Assembly: GCF_000013365.1 (NCBI RefSeq)
Contig: NC_007778.1
Span: 496,001-560,000, forward strand
DNA: 64,000 nucleotides
Source: Rhodopseudomonas palustris HaA2
GTDB lineage: Bacteria; Pseudomonadota; Alphaproteobacteria; Rhizobiales; Xanthobacteraceae
Direction of reading: 5' to 3'
Every line of letters begins with the position of its first letter. Within the stretch, counting starts at the first letter, position 1. The translations under genes were made by a program, and so were the position numbers. Below, one piece after another: positions 27,766-37,100 of the stretch. A model generated the notes under the pieces. It did not search any database, was not told the origin of the DNA, and saw only the letters and a program-made list of their open reading frames with translations.

Positions 27766-27876
27766 TTACGGCGCGCGGTCGTCGCGGCGCCAGCGGCGCT
27801 TGACCGCGACGGCGACTTCCTGCGCCGCGCCGCCGACGATCATCAGCAGGAAATTCGCCAGATGAGACATCTTCAT
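27766..27876 (-). CDS. Small membrane-anchored peptide, 36 residues
   Basis: Predicted peptide MKMSHLANFLLMIVGG followed by AAQEVAVAVKRRWRRDDRAP. One hydrophobic helix (residues 5-25) is followed by a strongly basic tail (KRRWRRDDR), so the C terminus would stay in the cytoplasm. A GGGAGG ribosome site lies about six bases before the ATG at 27876, which is the main reason to believe it. No family is recognised. It is too short for routine gene calling. It lies in the gap between the EI24/CysZ-like gene and bchO. Confidence 0.45.
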   Translation of the reverse strand: MKMSHLANFLLMIVGGAAQEVAVAVKRRWRRDDRAP

Positions 27877-28031
27877 CGCATCCCTCCCGTTCGGGACCAG
27901 GTCGCCGGTGATTCGCCGCGACCGCTGTCGATGCCCACCACCTGTTAGTTCAGGGGTGTGCTGAGATGAATATTGGAATGATTTGCAGGACTGCGAACCG
28001 AAATTTTCAGCATTCATGCCGATTTCACGTT

Positions 28032-28049
28032 TGTCGCGGCGTGCTGACA
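28032..28049. promoter_or_regulatory. PpsR/CrtJ-type binding site upstream of bchO (distal)
   Basis: TGTC-GCGGCGTGCT-GACA fits the PpsR/CrtJ consensus TGTcN10gACA at every defined position. PpsR represses photosynthesis genes under air or light. It lies about 265 bp before the bchO ATG. Binding is inferred. Confidence 0.65.
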
Positions 28050-28097
28050 GATTTGGTCAACACGATCGATCAGCGTCGCGACACTCCGCGCGCGGAC

Positions 28098-28115
28098 TGT
28101 CGTGCGGCGCTGACA
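28098..28115. promoter_or_regulatory. PpsR/CrtJ-type binding site upstream of bchO (proximal)
   Basis: TGTC-GTGCGGCGCT-GACA, again a perfect TGTcN10gACA. It lies 66 bp downstream of the first site, and the pair resembles the two-site arrangement used for cooperative PpsR binding. Its right arm overlaps a TGACAC-GGA-GTGTCA palindrome (28111-28125). Confidence 0.65.
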
Positions 28116-28313
28116 CGGAGTGTCAACCGCGTGCAGTGCTCATCACCAGCCCCGACATAGCGCGACGTTGTGCTCCGCGTGCTGCGTCGGTGATACGATA
28201 GCAGAGTACCATCTCGCAGATTATCAATCGCCCGTTCGGAACCCGGCGCCCGTCGCGCATTTGACAGGGTGCGCCGGCGATGGTGCCATCGGCGCAACAA
28301 CGAGAACAATGCG

Positions 28314-29261
28314 ATGATGCGCGCGCTCAACGACAACGCCCCTCCGCCTCGCTCGCCGCTCGCCAAGCCGCGCTGGGACATCGAGGGGCGCGACTGGCCC
28401 AATCGCGACGCCAGTCGGTTCGTGCACGCCGCGGGGCTGCGCTGGCACGTGCAGGAGAGCGGTCGCGGTCCGGTGCTGTTGCTGATCCACGGCACAAGCG
28501 CGGCGACGCATTCCTGGCGCAGGCTGGCGCCGCTGCTGGCGGAGCCCTTCACCGTCGTCGCGCCCGATCTGCCCGGCCACGGCTTCACCGAAACGCCGGC
28601 GGCGGCGCGCATGACGCTCGACGCGATGGCGCAGGATCTCGCGACGCTGCTGCGCGGGCTCGATCACGCGCCGGCTGTGGTCGCCGGCCATTCCGCCGGC
28701 GCCGCACTGCTGGCGCGGATGTGCCTCGACGGCAGCATCGCGCCGGCCGGCCTCGTCGCCCTCAACGGCGCGCTGCTGCCGATCGGCGGCGCGGCGGGGC
28801 GGGTCATGCTGCCGCTGGCGCGGCTGCTGGCGTCGAGCGCGCTGGTGCCGCGGCTGCTGGCGCGGTTCGCCGGCAATCCGGGCATGGTCGAGCGGATGCT
28901 GGCCGACACCGGCTCGTCGATCGAGCCTGAAGGGATCGACTATTATCGCCGGCTGGTCCGCAGCCCCGGCCATGTCGCTGCGGCGCTGCGGATGATGGCG
29001 AGCTGGCGGCTCGAACGAACCGCGCAGCAATTGCCGCAGCTGGCGACCCGGCTGCTGCTGATCGCCGGCAGCAACGACAAGACCATCGCGGCCAGCAATT
29101 CCGCCCGGGTGCAACGTATGGTGCCGGGCGCCGGCATCGCGGTGATGCCGGGCCTCGGCCATCTGGCGCATGAGGAGCGGCCGCACGACGTCCGCGACAT
29201 CATGGTCGAATTCGCCCGCGACGCCGGCCTGCTGCCGCGATCGCTCGCGGCGGCAGAGTGA
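28314..29261 (+). CDS. bchO: Magnesium-chelatase accessory alpha/beta hydrolase BchO
   Basis: Alpha/beta hydrolase of 315 residues that matches BchO, a protein tied to bacteriochlorophyll synthesis beside magnesium chelatase. It has the BchO-type N terminus (WDIEGRDWPNRDASRFV, then GLRWHVQESG), LLLIHGTSAATHSWRRLAP (oxyanion region), VVAPDLPGHGFTETP, the nucleophile elbow VVAGHSAGAALL and the C-terminal GLGHLAHEERP with the catalytic His. In most purple bacteria bchO lies in bchI-bchD-bchO; no chelatase subunit is next to it here. The ATG at 28314 is preceded by a weak GAGA site; a GTG at 28269 would add 15 residues. Two PpsR-type sites upstream support photosynthesis-linked control. Confidence 0.85.
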   Translation: MMRALNDNAPPPRSPLAKPRWDIEGRDWPNRDASRFVHAAGLRWHVQESGRGPVLLLIHGTSAATHSWRRLAPLLAEPFTVVAPDLPGHGFTETPAAARMTLDAMAQDLATLLRGLDHAPAVVAGHSAGAALLARMCLDGSIAPAGLVALNGALLPIGGAAGRVMLPLARLLASSALVPRLLARFAGNPGMVERMLADTGSSIEPEGIDYYRRLVRSPGHVAAALRMMASWRLERTAQQLPQLATRLLLIAGSNDKTIAASNSARVQRMVPGAGIAVMPGLGHLAHEERPHDVRDIMVEFARDAGLLPRSLAAAE

Positions 29262-29291
29262 CGGCGTGACGACGCCGGTTGTGGGCGGCGG

Positions 29292-30290
<999 letters not shown>

Positions 30291-30574
30291 GGTCGCCTCC
30301 GGGCTGGAATTCGGGTCGAAATCGTCGGGATTTGCTACTCATCTGATATGCGGCGCCCGCCGCCGTCAACGCGGCTGGTAAATATGGAACAATCACCTCC
30401 CGCCGCCGGCGTTCCGGAACGCCCATTCTCCAAATTCGGCCGGCCTTGGATGGAATTCCCGCGGCAGATGCCTTTCCCTTTCGGCTTGCCCTTCACAACG
30501 GCGTCACGCTGGCTGTAGTATCCCTTCCGCATGCTGCTTCGCAGCGTCGATCGGTCGGGGGTCAGGAGCGTTTC

Positions 30575-31132
30575 TTGAACGCGCATGTCTCGCATGGCGG
30601 TTGGCCGGTGCTGGTTTTGAACGCGGATTTCCGGCCGCTCAGCTACTATCCGCTATCGCTATGGTCGTGGCAGGACGCGATCAAGGCGGTGTTCCTCGAT
30701 CGCGTCAACATCGTCGCGCATTACGATCGCGCGATCCACAGCCCGAACCTCGAGATCCAGCTGCCCAGCGTCGTCTCGCTGAAATCCTTCGTGAAGCCGT
30801 CGACGCATCCGGCCTTCACCCGGTTCAACGTGTTCCTGCGCGACCGCTTCTCCTGCCAATATTGCGGCGCACCTGAGGACCTCACCTTCGACCACATCAT
30901 CCCGCGCTCCAAGGGCGGGCAGACGACGTGGGAGAACGTGGTCGCGGCGTGCTCGCCGTGCAATCTGCGCAAGGGCAACATGACGCCGGCGCAGGCCCGG
31001 ATGTTCCCGCGCCAGACCGCCTTCGCCCCGACCGTGCACCAGTTGCACCGCAACGGCCGGCTGTTCCCGCCGAACTATCTGCACGAGAGCTGGCTCGATT
31101 ACTTGTACTGGGACACCGAGCTCGATCCGTAG
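30575..31132 (+). CDS. HNH endonuclease family protein
   Basis: Protein of about 185 residues with an HNH nuclease centre: CQYCG, then LTFDHIIPRSKGGQTTWENVV (catalytic DH and Asn) and CSPCNLRKGN, giving two CxxC zinc pairs. The N-terminal part, WPVLVLNADFRPLSYYPLS and VFLDRVNIVAHYDRAIHSP, is the form seen in a conserved alphaproteobacterial family of unknown role. It is not part of a mobile intron or phage here, and the surrounding genes are housekeeping. TTG at 30575 follows an AGGAG site and is preferred to the longer ATG-started frame. Possible roles are DNA repair or RNA processing; substrate unknown. Confidence 0.85.
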   Translation: MNAHVSHGGWPVLVLNADFRPLSYYPLSLWSWQDAIKAVFLDRVNIVAHYDRAIHSPNLEIQLPSVVSLKSFVKPSTHPAFTRFNVFLRDRFSCQYCGAPEDLTFDHIIPRSKGGQTTWENVVAACSPCNLRKGNMTPAQARMFPRQTAFAPTVHQLHRNGRLFPPNYLHESWLDYLYWDTELDP

Positions 31133-31154
31133 CGAACTGATCGGCTACAGGAGA

Positions 31155-31182
31155 TGTGACGGGACTCATGTGACGGGACTCA
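31155..31182. repeat. Tandem 14-bp repeat
   Basis: TGTGACGGGACTCA occurs twice head to tail just after the HNH gene. The following gap (31183-31606) holds no gene; it contains GACACATTAAGAACGTGTC-like arms and a TTATATTG box near 31541-31550 that could serve the next operon, but no promoter could be fixed. Confidence 0.55.
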
Positions 31183-31660
31183 GAAGACCGCCAAGGGACA
31201 CATAAAGCTGTGTCGTTTCGGATCGTGTCGCAATCGAATGTCTGTCACAGTCCTCGATCACCCAGCATAGATCACGTCAATCGCTTGTGTGGACACATTA
31301 AGAACGTGTCATTTGCGCTCCAAGAACGAGTCAGAAGCATCTGGGGAAATAAGCTGGCAATAAGCACTCATGATATGTGACGAGGATCAGATCATCCTAG
31401 GCCCCGCCCGCTCCGCTCGTGCTGATCGACGAGATCGAAAAGGCTGCGACGCACTCCGACTACCCTCGAAGCGGTGTTGCGGTCGGTCATCGCCGACATC
31501 GCCATCGGGATTGTCCGACGCGCGGCTGTCATAAAGCATTCTTATATTGTGGCGATAAGCTCTACAGTATCGTCCAAATCGTCCGATTTCGAGATGTGGG
31601 TCTGCTGTGTCCCGCCAGCACGTGCCTGATGACAGGAGGGGCGGGGCCACCAGATCGCTC

Positions 31661-32389
31661 ATGGCCCGTTTGGCGGCTTTGGGATCCAAGCCTCGAAGCC
31701 GACTTGGTTTCGCGGCTTCGGCCACCGTAGCCACCATAGCGGGTACATGGGTGGCAAGCCTGGAGCTGGTGAAGGCTGCTTCCGCACCGAGCACTCCCTC
31801 GATCATTGCTTTCGACATTGCGGCACAGCCGCTGAGTTCGGCGCTCGACGCGTTCAGCGCGGTCACCGGACTTCAGCTCGTCTATGATGGGGCTTTGGCG
31901 CAAGGCCGCCGCTCGAATGCAGTCTTTGGCACGATGTCTCCGCAAGAGGCGCTCCGCGGACTGCTGGCGGGTTCCGGTCTCATGCCGGTGCGCGGCTCTG
32001 ATGCGTTCACGGTGATTCCTTCGGACGCCGCAGGCCCCCCCAAGCAGACGCTTGCCGGTTTGATGCCTTATCTCGGCGCCATGCAGGCCAGCCTTGCGAG
32101 CGCCTTTTGCCGTTTACCGGAGACGCGGCCCGGCAGCTATGCCACCACGCTCGAATTCTGGATCGGCCCGAGCGGACAGATCCTGAAGCCGCATCTGTTC
32201 GGCTCGACCGATCCGGCGCGCGACCAGGCGATCGTGCGGTTGCTCGGCGACCTGTCGATCCAGCATCCGCCGCCGGATTTGCCGCAGCCGATTATCATCG
32301 CCATCGGCTCTCGCCCGCCGGCCGAGACCGGCGATTGCGCGCCGGAGCGGGGTGGCGCGCCGGCGCAGGCTCGGGCGCGCCATGACTGA
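31661..32389 (+). CDS. STN-domain protein with TonB-C-like tail (free-standing signal transducer)
   Basis: Protein of about 242 residues. A hydrophobic N-terminal anchor or signal (GFAASATVATIAGTWVASLE) is followed by a secretin/TonB N-terminal short domain (STN): IIAFDIAAQPLSSALDAF, TGLQLVYDGALAQG, MSPQEALRGLLAGSGL and FTVIPSD, about residues 48-118. The last 90 residues (TTLEFWIGPSGQILKPHLFG, then QPIIIAIG) resemble a TonB C-terminal domain. STN domains normally form the signalling part of TonB-dependent receptors that talk to FecR-like proteins; here the domain is detached from any receptor. It overlaps the sigma gene by eight bases. ATG at 31661 is one option; a GTG at 31607 lengthens it by 18 residues. 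Confidence 0.75.
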   Translation: MARLAALGSKPRSRLGFAASATVATIAGTWVASLELVKAASAPSTPSIIAFDIAAQPLSSALDAFSAVTGLQLVYDGALAQGRRSNAVFGTMSPQEALRGLLAGSGLMPVRGSDAFTVIPSDAAGPPKQTLAGLMPYLGAMQASLASAFCRLPETRPGSYATTLEFWIGPSGQILKPHLFGSTDPARDQAIVRLLGDLSIQHPPPDLPQPIIIAIGSRPPAETGDCAPERGGAPAQARARHD

Positions 32390-32930
32390 GGCGAGCTGGA
32401 CCGTGCTCCGCGAGGTGCTGGCGGAGCGCTATGACGAATTGTGCCGGCGGCTCGCTGTCCGTCTCGGTTCGAAAGAAGCCGCGCGCGAGACCCTGCACGA
32501 AACCTGGTTGCATCTGCGCAGCGGCAACGATCCGGTCGAGGTTCAGCGTCCGTTCGGCTATCTGCTGCGCACCGCCTTGAACCTCGCGATCAGCCGCGAG
32601 CGCACCGAGCAACGCCGCAACAAGCAGCTCGATGTGGTGGACATGCTCGAACTGGTCGATCCGGCGCCGGGTCCCGAGCGCGAGGCCGAGGCGCGGCGGC
32701 AGGTCGAGTTTCTCGAACAGGTACTGCAAGAGCTGCCGCCGCGGCGCCGCGCCATCCTGCTGGCATCCCGCGTCGAGGGCGTGCCGCTGAAGCGCATCGC
32801 CGAGCATCTCGGTCTATCGCAGCGCTTCGTCGAGATGGAATTGAAGGCGGCGCTGGAATATTGCGCCCGGCGGTTCGGCAAAAAGCTCACGCGGCGGTTC
32901 GGTCCGCGGTCGAAAGAAGCGTCTTCATGA
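32382..32930 (+). CDS. ECF (FecI-like) RNA polymerase sigma factor
   Basis: Sigma factor of 182 residues. Region 2 includes LREVLAERYDELCRRLAVRL and the ARETLHETWLHLR / PFGYLLRTALNLAISRER stretch, equivalent to the -10 binding helices. Region 4 has ELPPRRRAILLASRVEGV and the helix-turn-helix PLKRIAEHLGLSQRFVEMEL. This is the FecI-type ECF family, whose members are held by a FecR-like protein encoded next to them, as here. The start overlaps the STN gene stop by eight bases, so expression is coupled. Likely target: promoters of this locus, including the giant exoprotein, but no promoter match was found. Confidence 0.85.
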   Translation: MTEASWTVLREVLAERYDELCRRLAVRLGSKEAARETLHETWLHLRSGNDPVEVQRPFGYLLRTALNLAISRERTEQRRNKQLDVVDMLELVDPAPGPEREAEARRQVEFLEQVLQELPPRRRAILLASRVEGVPLKRIAEHLGLSQRFVEMELKAALEYCARRFGKKLTRRFGPRSKEASS

Positions 32931-32991
32931 CATGGACGGATTTCGAGCCGCACCTTGACTTGGCGGCGTCGGTCTGCAGCTCTCTGGATCA

Positions 32992-33975
32992 ATGATGCAA
33001 TTCGACGACCCCCCGGAGCAATTGGGCGCGCTGCGCCGCGAAGCGCTGGAGCGCGTGCGCCGGCTCGGCTCCGGACGCGCCACACCCGCGGATGTCGAGG
33101 CCACCAAGCAGTGGGGCCGCCAGAGCCCGGATCACGCCGAGGCGCTGTGGCAGGCGAGCCTGCTCTGGGACCGGCTGGGCTGCGCTGGAGACAACGTGCT
33201 GCGACGCTCGGGTGCAGCTTTGGGGGGCGTGCAAGCGGCGGCGCCCGCACCGAGCCGCCGCGCGTTCGTCGCCGGCGCCGCTGCGACCGCAGCCGCGGCC
33301 TATCTCGTCGTTCGTCCGCCGCTCGATCTGTGGCCCTCGCTCGGCGATGTGATGGCCGACTACCATACCGCCACCGGCGAAACCAAAGACGTCAGCATCC
33401 CGGGCGATATCCGGCTGTCGCTCAACACGGCCACCAGCATCAAGCTGCAGAAGCCGGCGGATACGATCGAGCGGATCGAACTCCTCAGGGGAGAGGCCAC
33501 CGTCACGGTCGGGGCGCAGCCGGGCCGCGAGCTGATCATCGTGGCCGGTGCCGGAGAGGCGAGAGCCCGCCACGCGCAGTTCAACGTCCTGCACGAGCAG
33601 GACGCGACCTGCGTCACCTGCCTTCAGGGCGAGGTGGAGGTGCGCCTCGGCACCGCCTCGTCGGTGCTGAGGCTGGGGCAGCAGCTCCGCTACGGCGCCG
33701 ATGGGCTAGGATCGGCGACGCCGGCGGATATCGGGGAGGTGACGGCCTGGCGCGAAGGCCTGCTGATCTTCCACCAGCGGCCGCTGATGGATGTCGTCGC
33801 TGAGATCAATCGATACCGACCGGGCCGGGTGATGGTGGTCAATGCCGAACTCGGCCGGCGCGTTGTCAACGGCCGCTTCCGCGTCGACAATGTCGATGGC
33901 GTTATGGCGATGTTCGAACAGATCTTCGGCGCCAAGCTGACGCGGCTGCCGGGCGGCATCGTGCTGCTGGGCTGA
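32992..33975 (+). CDS. FecR-like anti-sigma / sigma regulator
   Basis: Protein of 327 residues. The N-terminal 90 residues are a cytoplasmic DUF4880-like sigma-binding part (ATPADVEATKQWGRQSPDHAEALWQ). A helix with an RR start (RRAFVAGAAATAAAAYLVV, about 89-107) anchors it in the inner membrane. The FecR beta domain includes VMADYHTATGETKDVSIP, NTATSIKLQKP and RIELLRGEATVTVG. The C-terminal STN-like part (PLMDVVAEINRYRPGRVMV, VNGRFRVDNVDGVMAMFEQI) is the periplasmic receptor-contact domain. It starts 61 bp after the sigma gene. The free STN protein upstream is a natural partner. The RRAFVAG motif could also allow Tat export, as in other FecR proteins. Confidence 0.86.
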   Translation: MMQFDDPPEQLGALRREALERVRRLGSGRATPADVEATKQWGRQSPDHAEALWQASLLWDRLGCAGDNVLRRSGAALGGVQAAAPAPSRRAFVAGAAATAAAAYLVVRPPLDLWPSLGDVMADYHTATGETKDVSIPGDIRLSLNTATSIKLQKPADTIERIELLRGEATVTVGAQPGRELIIVAGAGEARARHAQFNVLHEQDATCVTCLQGEVEVRLGTASSVLRLGQQLRYGADGLGSATPADIGEVTAWREGLLIFHQRPLMDVVAEINRYRPGRVMVVNAELGRRVVNGRFRVDNVDGVMAMFEQIFGAKLTRLPGGIVLLG

Positions 33976-34171
33976 ATGACGCCGGGACTAGCGGGCGTTT
34001 CACGCAGTCCTGCGGGCGCCGGTGCCGGCAAGTCGATTTTTTCTCGTCAGGCCCAATTTGTCACTTCGGTGCGCCGCGGCCGAATAGCGTCCTTGCTGAC
34101 GAAGGGGACTGGCATCGGCCGGTTTCCCGCCCTGGTCTGGCCGGGGCGCTTTCGCGTGACAAGGAATTCGC

Positions 34172-37100
34172 ATGAGCCCCGCGCTTCACCACGACGTCGG
34201 CCGCCGGCACTCCCGCGTCACCGCCGAAGACGGCGGGCAGCTTCGCGTCACGGCGAAGCGTCGGGCGTTGTCGCGCAGGCTGATGCTCACCAGCACCAGC
34301 GCGCTGGCCCTGACGGTGCTGCTCACCGCGGCGCCGGCGATGGCGCGCTCGCTCGGCGGCGCGGCGCCGGATTATTCGGCGGCGGCGGTGGCGGCGGCTG
34401 CGGCCACGGCGGCGGCGCAGCAGGGTAGTGCGGCGGCGCAGCGGTCGGTGGAGTCGCTGACCCAGGCCGCGCAGGCGCTGCAGGGCATCCAGGCGGCGCA
34501 AGCCGCGGCACGGGCGGCCGCGCAGGCGGCCGGCGTGTCGGTGACGGCGCCGGTGGTGGTGCCGAACGGTCTGGCAGCGGGTGGGCTGGTGCCGGATTCC
34601 GGGCTTGCGGCGCCCGGGGCCGCGCGCCCGGTGCTGAGCTGGACCAATGCCAGGACGCCGGTACAGAGCGGGCCGGCCGATGCGCCGACCGTCACTGTGC
34701 AGCAAACCGGCGCGCAGGCGATCCTCAACTGGGCGAGCTTCAATGTCGGGGCGAGCACCAGTGTCGTGTTCGATCAGCAGGGCAACAGCAACTGGGTCGC
34801 GCTCAACCGCGTCGTCGGCGCCGCGTCGCCGAGCCAGATCCTGGGCAGCATCGGCGCCGATGGGTCGGTGTACATCATCAACCAGAACGGCATCATTTTC
34901 GGCGGCGCCAGCCAGGTCAATGTCGGCAGCCTGATCGCCTCGGCGGCTCAGGTCACCGACGCGCAGTTCAAGGCGAACGGCATCTATTCGAGCTTGTCGG
35001 GCTCATCGTATTTGCCGAGCTTCAGCGGCGCGACCGGCGCCATCACGGTGGAGCAGGGCGCGCTGATCAACACCAGCGCCCCCGGCGCCGTGACGCAAGG
35101 CGGCGGCTTCGTCATGCTGCTCGGCACCAGCGTCTCCAATGCCGGCACCATCACCACGCCCAAGGGCCAGACCGTGCTGGCCGCGGGCCGCGACTTCGTC
35201 GTCCGCAAGGGCTACGCCACCGACGCCAACAGCTTCTCGACCACGCGCGGCAACGAGATCGCGCCCGGGCTCTGGAATGCGAGCAGCAGTAGCTGGACGC
35301 CCGGCGGTGGTGCGGTGACCAACAGCGGTCTCGTGTTCGCCCAGCAGGGCGACATCACGCTGGCCGGCCATGCGGTGGCGCAGAACGGCGTCGCCATCGC
35401 CACCACCTCGGTCGACATCCGTGGCAGCATTCATCTGCTCAATGCGGCTTCGGATGCGAGCGGCAGCGTCACGCTCGGCGCGGCGTCGCTGACCCAGATC
35501 ATGCCCGAGCTCGGCAGCGCCGACACCGCGCTCAACTCCAAGCGCGACGCGCTGATCGCCGATTCCGCGACACAGAATGCCGCCCGCGCCACGGCCTCCT
35601 TCGGCCAGTTCGGCAATCTGTCCAGCCTCGCCGACCGTCAGGATCTCGGCCGGGTCGAGATCGTCAGCGGCGGCGTGGTGACGTTCGACGGCGGCTCGCT
35701 GACGCTGGCGCAAGGCGGCCAGATCGCCGTCAGCGCGCGGGCGCGGGTGTTTGCGGCCGGGGATGCCGTGCTCGACGTCTCCGGTACCTCGAGCGTACTG
35801 CCGATGTCGGCCAACAGCCTGAAGATCAACGTTCAGCCCAACGAGATGCGCGACGCCCCGGTCAATCGCGAGTCCGGCGTGCTGACCAATCAGGACGTCT
35901 GGATCGACGCGCGCGATCTGGTGCTGGTGCCGGCCGGCACCGGCGGCTACGCGTCCGATCGTTACTACACCAAAGGCGGCCTGCTCGAAGTCTCGGGCTA
36001 TCTGGCCAACACCGGTCACAGCGTCGGCGAGTGGACCGCGGTCGGCGGCATCATCACGCTGAGCGCGGCCGAACTGGTGGCGCAGGCGGGCTCGGTGTTC
36101 AACCTGTCGGGCGGCACGATCAGCTATCAGGCCGGGCAGGTGCTCACCAGCAACGTGATGGGCGCCGACGGGCGGCTGTATCCGATCGGCAGCGTGCCGG
36201 CCGACATGCCGATCATCGCGCTCGGCCGGAGCTTCACGGTCGATCATTCGCGCTGGGGCGTCAAGGACGTCTGGGGCAGCCCGAGCCACGGCGCAACGAC
36301 GTCGCGCTGGGACGACGGCTACACGGTCGGCCGCGACGCCGGGCAACTCGTCCTGTCGGCGCCGACGAGCGTGTTCGAAGGCAGCATCGTCGCCGAAGTA
36401 ATCACCGGCCTGCGCCAGACCGCGGCGCGGCCCACCGGAGTCAGCGACGGCTACAAGCTGACGCAGACGACGGTGCCGCTGGCCGGGGCGCTGATGCTCG
36501 GCCAATACGGCGCCATCGGCCGCACCGGCGCGGTGGCGAGCGAGGTGATCATCGGCGACGTCGCCGACATCACCTCCGGCCTCGGCGCCGAGGCCGCGCT
36601 GCCCAGCGGCCGCGCCAATACGGCGTGGTTCGATGCCGGCGCGCTCAACGAAGCCGGCCTCGGCGGGCTGTCGATCGCCTCCAGCAACAGCATCCGCGTC
36701 AGCTCCGACCTGACGCTGGCCCGCGGAGGCATCCTCGAACTGGTGGCGCCGACCATCGACGTCGCCGCCACACTCACCGCGCGCGGCGGCGCGGTGACGC
36801 TGAGCACGCTGCTGAGCCGGGTCTATCCGAACGGCGACAGCATCGGCAGGGGTACGCTGCCGCTGACTCCTGCGCTCGGCCGCGCCAGCATCACGCTGGA
36901 GGAAAATGCGGTCATCGACACGCGGGGCCTGTGGACCAACGCGCTGCTCGACCCGGCGGGCGACGCTTCCGGCCAGGCCTTCGCCGACGGCGGCGCGGTG
37001 ACGCTGCGCTCCAGCGGCGACGTCACGCTAGGCACCGGCTCCATCATCGACGCCTCCGCCGGCGCCGCGCTGCTCGCGGGCGGCAAGCTCAAGGGCGGCA

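Noticed and set aside
27960-28260. FNR-type site (TTGAT-N4-ATCAA) before bchO
   Set aside because: No match was found; the TGACAC-GGA-GTGTCA palindrome has a different spacing and overlaps a PpsR site.
33976-34171. ECF-type promoter immediately upstream of the giant gene
   Set aside because: A GCGTCC box is present near 34088, but no -35 partner at a sensible spacing could be identified.
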